A DNA stretch of 64,000 nucleotides, taken from NCBI RefSeq assembly GCF_016734815.1, contig NZ_JAERQF010000001.1, forward strand, positions 1 to 64,000. The letters run 5' to 3'. The notes below the pieces were generated by a model that was given only the letters and a program-made list of their open reading frames with translations, did no database searches and was not told the DNA's origin. A program made the position numbers and the translations under genes. The stretch comes from Hymenobacter rubidus. GTDB taxonomy: Bacteria > Bacteroidota > Bacteroidia > Cytophagales > Hymenobacteraceae. The stretch's first letter is position 1. Each line of letters begins with the position of its first letter. Of the stretch, positions 60,131-64,000 are shown one piece after another.

Positions 60131-60280
60131 TGCTATCCAGAAAGACCGAGGGACCGGGCCCGATGACGTCTTGGCAACCTACCGCGAGTAGGTGCCAACT
60201 CCCGTTTCACCGCGTTTTGAGGTGAAAGAAGATGACAGCCGGAACCGAACCTTACTGTTCGGGTTTCTTTCTGGATACGC
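60131..60280 (+). ncRNA. SAM-I-class (S-box) riboswitch upstream of metH
   Basis: An S-adenosylmethionine aptamer in the metH leader. The conserved core is present in order: GAGGGACCGGGCCCGATGA, then TTGGCAACC, hairpin P3 CCTAC-CGCGA-GTAGG, GTGCCAACTCC, a P4 hairpin with TTTCACC/GGTGAAA and GAAGATGACAG. An outer stem of 11 perfect pairs (60134-60144 with 60267-60277) encloses the whole unit, together with a second hairpin (about 60243-60265) that may act as part of the expression platform. High SAM should lower MetH synthesis. No clean terminator T-run is seen, so control of translation or Rho-type termination is possible. Confidence 0.92.
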
Positions 60281-60309
60281 GCTTACGTAGCTATTCGACC
60301 CTGAAAGAA

Positions 60310-63300
60310 ATGCCCACCGCCACGCTTACTGCCCCTTCGGAACACGAACTACAGAGTTCGCGCTACTTGCTTCCCGAGCTGCTCCGCCAGCGCCTGCTGA
60401 TTCTCGACGGCGCCATGGGCACCATGATTCAGCGTCATCCACTCACGGAGGAGGATTTCCGCGGCACCCGTTTTGCCGACCACCCCAAGCCCCTACGTGG
60501 CAACAACGACCTGCTGAGCCTCACGCGCCCGGACATCATCAAGGGCATTCATGCCGAGTACTTTGCCGCCGGGGCCGACATGGTGGAAACCAATACCTTC
60601 TCCGGCACCACCATCGCGCAAGCCGACTACGGCCTGGAGCACGTGGTGTATGAGCTGAACTACGAATCGGCCCGGCTGGCCCGCGAAGCCGCCGACGAGT
60701 ACTCCACACCCGAGCGCCCGCGCTTTGTGGCCGGCGCCGTGGGCCCCACCAACCGCACCGCCTCGCTCTCGCCCGACGTGAACCGGCCCGGCTTCCGCGC
60801 CGTGACGTTTGACGAGCTGGCCACGGCCTACCTGGAGCAGGTGCGCGGCCTCGTGGACGGCGGCGTGGACACGCTGCTCATCGAAACCATTTTCGACACG
60901 CTGAACGCCAAAGCGGCGCTTTATGCCGTGCAGAAGTTCTTCGACGAGGGCGGCCGCGTAGTGCCCATCATGATTTCGGGCACCATCACCGATGCATCGG
61001 GCCGCACGCTGAGTGGCCAGACGGTGGAAGCCTTCTGGAATAGCATCAGCCACCTGCCGCTGCTGAGCGTGGGCCTGAACTGCGCCCTTGGGGCCGACCA
61101 GCTCCGCCAGTACGTGGAAGAGTTGAGCCGCATTTCTGACGTGCACATTTCCGCTTACCCCAATGCCGGTTTGCCGAATGCTTTTGGCGGATACGATGAG
61201 TCGGCAGAGGAATTTGCAGCGCTCGTAGAAGAGTATTTGAAAGAAGGCATTGTGACGGTAGTGGGTGGCTGCTGCGGTACCACGCCCCAGCACATTGCCG
61301 AACTCAGCCGCCTGGCCAAGAAATACAAGCCCCGCCAGCTGCCGGCCGAGGTGCCGGTTGCCACGCACCTGAGCGGCCTGGAGCCCTTCGCCATCAAGCC
61401 CGAAAGCCTGTTTGTGAACGTGGGCGAGCGCTGCAACGTGACCGGTTCGCGCGCGTTTGCCCGCCTCATTCGCACGGGCGCTTATGAAGAAGCCTTGGCC
61501 GTGGCCCGCGTGCAGGTAGAAGAAGGCGCCCAGGTGCTCGACATCAACATGGACGAAGGCATGCTCGATTCGGAGCAGGCCATGACCACCTTCCTGCACC
61601 TCATTGCCTCGGAGCCCGACATTGCGCGGGTGCCGGTAATGATTGACTCCTCGAAGTGGAGCGTGCTGGAAGCCGGCCTGAAGTGCGTGCAGGGCAAGAG
61701 CATAGTGAACTCAATTTCCTTGAAAGAGGGCGAGGAATTGTTTCTGCAGCGGGCCCGCACCGTGCGCCAATACGGCGCGGCCATGGTGGTGATGGCCTTC
61801 GATGAAGAAGGCCAGGCCGACACGCTGGAGCGCCGCAAGGAAATCTGCCAGCGCAGCTACGACCTGCTGATGAGCATTGATTTTCCGGCCACGGACATCA
61901 TTTTTGACCCTAACATCCTCATCGTCGGCACCGGCATGGAGGAGCACCGCAACTACGCCATCGACTTCATCGAGTCGGTGCGCTGGATTAAGCAGAACTT
62001 GCCCGGCGCCCTCACCAGCGGCGGTGTGAGCAACATTTCGTTCTCGTTCCGTGGCAACGACGTGGTGCGCGAGGCCATGCACGCGGCCTTCCTCTACCAC
62101 GCCATTCGGGCCGGTTTGGACATGGGCATTGTGAACCCCAACCAGCTGGCGGTGTACGACGAAGTGCCCAAGGACCTGCTGGAACTGGTGGAAGACGTGC
62201 TGCTCAACCGCCGTCCCGATGCCACCGAGCGCCTGCTGGAGTTTGCCGACACGGTGAAGCAGAAAGGAAAGGTGGAAGTGGTGGCCGATGCCTGGCGCAG
62301 CCTGCCGGTGCAGGAGCGCCTGTCGCACGCGCTGGTGAAGGGCATCACCGAATTCATTGACGAGGACACCGAAGCCGCCCGCCAGGAGCTGGCCCGCCCG
62401 CTCGATGTGATTGAAGGCCCGCTCATGGCCGGCATGAACGTAGTGGGCGACCTGTTTGGCGCCGGCAAAATGTTCTTGCCGCAGGTGGTGAAATCGGCCC
62501 GCGTGATGAAGAAAGCCGTGGCTTACCTCGAGCCGTACCTCCTGGCCGACAAGCAGGGCACCGACCGCCAGACGGCCGGCAAAATCCTGATGGCCACGGT
62601 GAAGGGCGACGTGCACGACATCGGCAAAAACATTGTGGGCGTGGTATTGGCCTGCAACAACTTCGACATCATCGACCTCGGTGTGATGGTGCCACTCGAG
62701 AAGATTCTGGACGAGGCCCAGAAGCAGCAGGTCGACGTAATTGGCCTGTCCGGCCTCATCACGCCCTCGCTCGATGAAATGGTGTACGTGGCCCAAGCCA
62801 TGGAAAAGCGCGGCATGAAGGTGCCCCTGCTCATTGGCGGAGCTACCACCTCGCGTCTGCACACGGCGGTGAAAATTGCGCCGGCCTACAGCGGCGCGGT
62901 GGTACACGTAAACGACGCCTCCCGCTCGGTGGGTGTAGCAGCGGGCTTGCTCGGCTCGGGCGAAGTGGCGTATGCCGAAACGGTGGCGGCCGATTACGCC
63001 GCCCTGCGCGCCGACTACGCCAGCCGCCAGCGCGACAAAAACTACCTGACCATTGAAGCGGCGCGTGAAAACGGCTTCAAATCGGACTGGAGCACGGTTC
63101 CGATTACCAAGCCCAGCTTCCTCGGCACCAAAGTGCTGGAGGGCTACGACTTGGCCGAGCTGGCCCAGTACATCGACTGGACACCCTTCTTCCACACCTG
63201 GGAGCTGAAGGGCCGCTACCCGCGCATCCTCACCGACGAAACCTTGGGCGAGGCCGCGACCAAGCTTTACGAAGATGCACAGGTCATGCTGCGCAAAATC

Positions 63301-64000
63301 ATCGACGAGAAGCTGCTCACGGCGCGCGCCGTGCTGGGCTTCTGGCCGGCAAACACGAAGGACTACGACACCATCGAAATCTACGCCGACGACGCGCGCG
63401 AGACGGTGGCCACCGAGTTTTTCACGCTGCGCCAGCAAGGCGAGAAGGGCCCCAGAATCCCCAACATTGCTTTCTCCGACTTCCTGGCGCCGAAAGAATC
63501 GGGCCGCGCCGACTACATGGGCGGCTTCGCCGTGACGGCCGGCATCGGCATCGAGAAGCTGCTGGAGCAATACGAGGCCGACCACGACGACTACTCCAGC
63601 ATCATGGTGAAAGCCCTGGCCGACCGCTTGGCCGAAGCCTTCGCCGAGCGCCTGCACGAGCGGGTGCGCCGCGAGTTCTGGGGCTACGCGCCCGACGAGC
63701 ACCTGAGCGCCGAGGACCTGGTGCAGGAGAAGTACCGCGGCGTGCGCCCCGCCCCCGGCTACCCCGGCTGCCCCGACCACACCGAGAAAATTACCCTGTT
63801 CCAGTTGCTCGACGCCGGCGCCAAAACCGGCATCACCCTCACCGAAAACCTGGCCATGTACCCGGCCTCTTCCGTCAGCGGCATGTACTACGCCCACCCC
63901 GATGCGCGCTATTTCGGCCTCGGCCGCATTGGCGTAGACCAGGTGGCCGACATTGCTCAGCGCAAAAACATGCCCCTGGCCGAACTGGAGCGCTGGCTGA
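60310..64000 (+). CDS. metH: Cobalamin-dependent methionine synthase (3' end beyond window)
   Basis: A vitamin B12-dependent enzyme that moves a methyl group from methyltetrahydrofolate to homocysteine. The frame is open from ATG 60310 to the window end, 1230 residues, with only about the last ten residues expected to be missing. Domains in order: homocysteine/zinc domain (about 20-335, [29 protein letters not shown]), pterin-binding domain (about 350-640, [13 protein letters not shown]), cobalamin cap and B12 domain (about 650-880) with the lower ligand His769 in [11 protein letters not shown], and the AdoMet reactivation domain (about 895-1230, [15 protein letters not shown]). Residues 12-19 are encoded by a repeat half-site. 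It is under a SAM riboswitch. Confidence 0.96.
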   Translation, partial: MPTATLTAPSEHELQSSRYLLPELLRQRLLILDGAMGTMIQRHPLTEEDFRGTRFADHPKPLRGNNDLLSLTRPDIIKGIHAEYFAAGADMVETNTFSGTTIAQADYGLEHVVYELNYESARLAREAADEYSTPERPRFVAGAVGPTNRTASLSPDVNRPGFRAVTFDELATAYLEQVRGLVDGGVDTLLIETIFDTLNAKAALYAVQKFFDEGGRVVPIMISGTITDASGRTLSGQTVEAFWNSISHLPLLSVGLNCALGADQLRQYVEELSRISDVHISAYPNAGLPNAFGGYDESAEEFAALVEEYLKEGIVTVVGGCCGTTPQHIAELSRLAKKYKPRQLPAEVPVATHLSGLEPFAIKPESLFVNVGERCNVTGSRAFARLIRTGAYEEALAVARVQVEEGAQVLDINMDEGMLDSEQAMTTFLHLIASEPDIARVPVMIDSSKWSVLEAGLKCVQGKSIVNSISLKEGEELFLQRARTVRQYGAAMVVMAFDEEGQADTLERRKEICQRSYDLLMSIDFPATDIIFDPNILIVGTGMEEHRNYAIDFIESVRWIKQNLPGALTSGGVSNISFSFRGNDVVREAMHAAFLYHAIRAGLDMGIVNPNQLAVYDEVPKDLLELVEDVLLNRRPDATERLLEFADTVKQKGKVEVVADAWRSLPVQERLSHALVKGITEFIDEDTEAARQELARPLDVIEGPLMAGMNVVGDLFGAGKMFLPQVVKSARVMKKAVAYLEPYLLADKQGTDRQTAGKILMATVKGDVHDIGKNIVGVVLACNNFDIIDLGVMVPLEKILDEAQKQQVDVIGLSGLITPSLDEMVYVAQAMEKRGMKVPLLIGGATTSRLHTAVKIAPAYSGAVVHVNDASRSVGVAAGLLGSGEVAYAETVAADYAALRADYASRQRDKNYLTIEAARENGFKSDWSTVPITKPSFLGTKVLEGYDLAELAQYIDWTPFFHTWELKGRYPRILTDETLGEAATKLYEDAQVMLRKIIDEKLLTARAVLGFWPANTKDYDTIEIYADDARETVATEFFTLRQQGEKGPRIPNIAFSDFLAPKESGRADYMGGFAVTAGIGIEKLLEQYEADHDDYSSIMVKALADRLAEAFAERLHERVRREFWGYAPDEHLSAEDLVQEKYRGVRPAPGYPGCPDHTEKITLFQLLDAGAKTGITLTENLAMYPASSVSGMYYAHPDARYFGLGRIGVDQVADIAQRKNMPLAELERWL
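60344..60366 (+). repeat. GTAGCGCG-family repeat half inside metH
   Basis: ACGAACTACAGAGTTCGCGCTAC matches the right arm of the intergenic palindromes at 31914, 52595 and 56504 except for one base, yet lies within the first codons of metH (residues 12-19, reading His-Glu-Leu-Gln-Ser-Ser-Arg-Tyr). The left arm is not present. Confidence 0.65.

Noticed and set aside
61711..63897. A 728-residue open frame antisense to metH
   Set aside because: Composition is His/Val/Gly-rich and there are no motifs; metH on the + strand has all its catalytic motifs in a continuous frame.

Overview
The window looks like chromosomal DNA of a GC-rich member of the Bacteroidota, most likely a Hymenobacter-like organism of the Cytophagales. 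This is inferred from gene content, not from a search. Three secreted proteins end in type IX secretion (T9SS) sorting domains. Several genes have a Bacteroidota-type -7 promoter box (TAnnTTTG), and there are relics of a SusR/HTCS-type regulator. Typical Bacteroidota families occur: DUF6377, GH97, a TerC homologue, a Bacteroidota-style exosortase and PRISE-type reductases. Intergenic regions carry three families of imperfect palindromes. I see no prophage, transposase, integrase or CRISPR array.

Layout. 0-5 kb: a MoxR ATPase, then a compact exosortase module (a 65-residue PID-CTERM-like substrate, the exosortase, and a small membrane partner) and a DUF6377 TPR/HTH membrane protein. 5-19 kb: a carbohydrate island on the + strand: a secreted SGNH/propeller protein, GH13 - GH97 - GH13 (starch or maltooligosaccharide breakdown), a wrecked HTCS regulator, two tandem GH53 endo-galactanases and a GH2 beta-galactosidase (galactan breakdown). 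No SusC/SusD pair is present inside the window. 19-24 kb: small unknown proteins, tRNA-Leu(UAA), tRNA-Gly(GCC), mutS and a SpoU-type RNA methyltransferase. 24-33 kb: a T9SS-targeted M36 metalloprotease and housekeeping or conserved genes (TerC, YajQ, GNAT, a hotdog thioesterase, a NYN-cold-shock fusion, a YdjM-like protein). 33-43 kb: mfd, a DUF6624 protein, an ElaA-like GNAT, a FrnE-like DsbA, an aldo/keto reductase and proBA. 43-51 kb: small secreted proteins, a MOT1-type molybdate transporter, a cupin-SDR pair, an MFS transporter and a PAS-PAS hybrid histidine kinase.

51-59 kb holds most of a molybdenum cofactor pathway in several transcription units: moaA, moaD, moaE, moaC with a mobA-like fusion, and moeA, interleaved with unrelated genes. 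With the molybdate transporter at 44.4 kb this supplies uptake, ring formation, sulfur insertion, metal insertion and nucleotide attachment. MogA/MoaB-type adenylylation and MoeB-type activation of MoaD are not seen here. The window ends in a nearly complete cobalamin-dependent methionine synthase (metH) preceded by a SAM-I-class riboswitch.

The features most worth a second look are the exosortase module with its peptide-sized substrate, the collapsed HTCS gene inside the glycosidase island, the three palindromic repeat families (one appears to supply codons of metH, and another overlaps the possible start of mutS), and a perfect 37-bp inverted repeat between two convergent genes.
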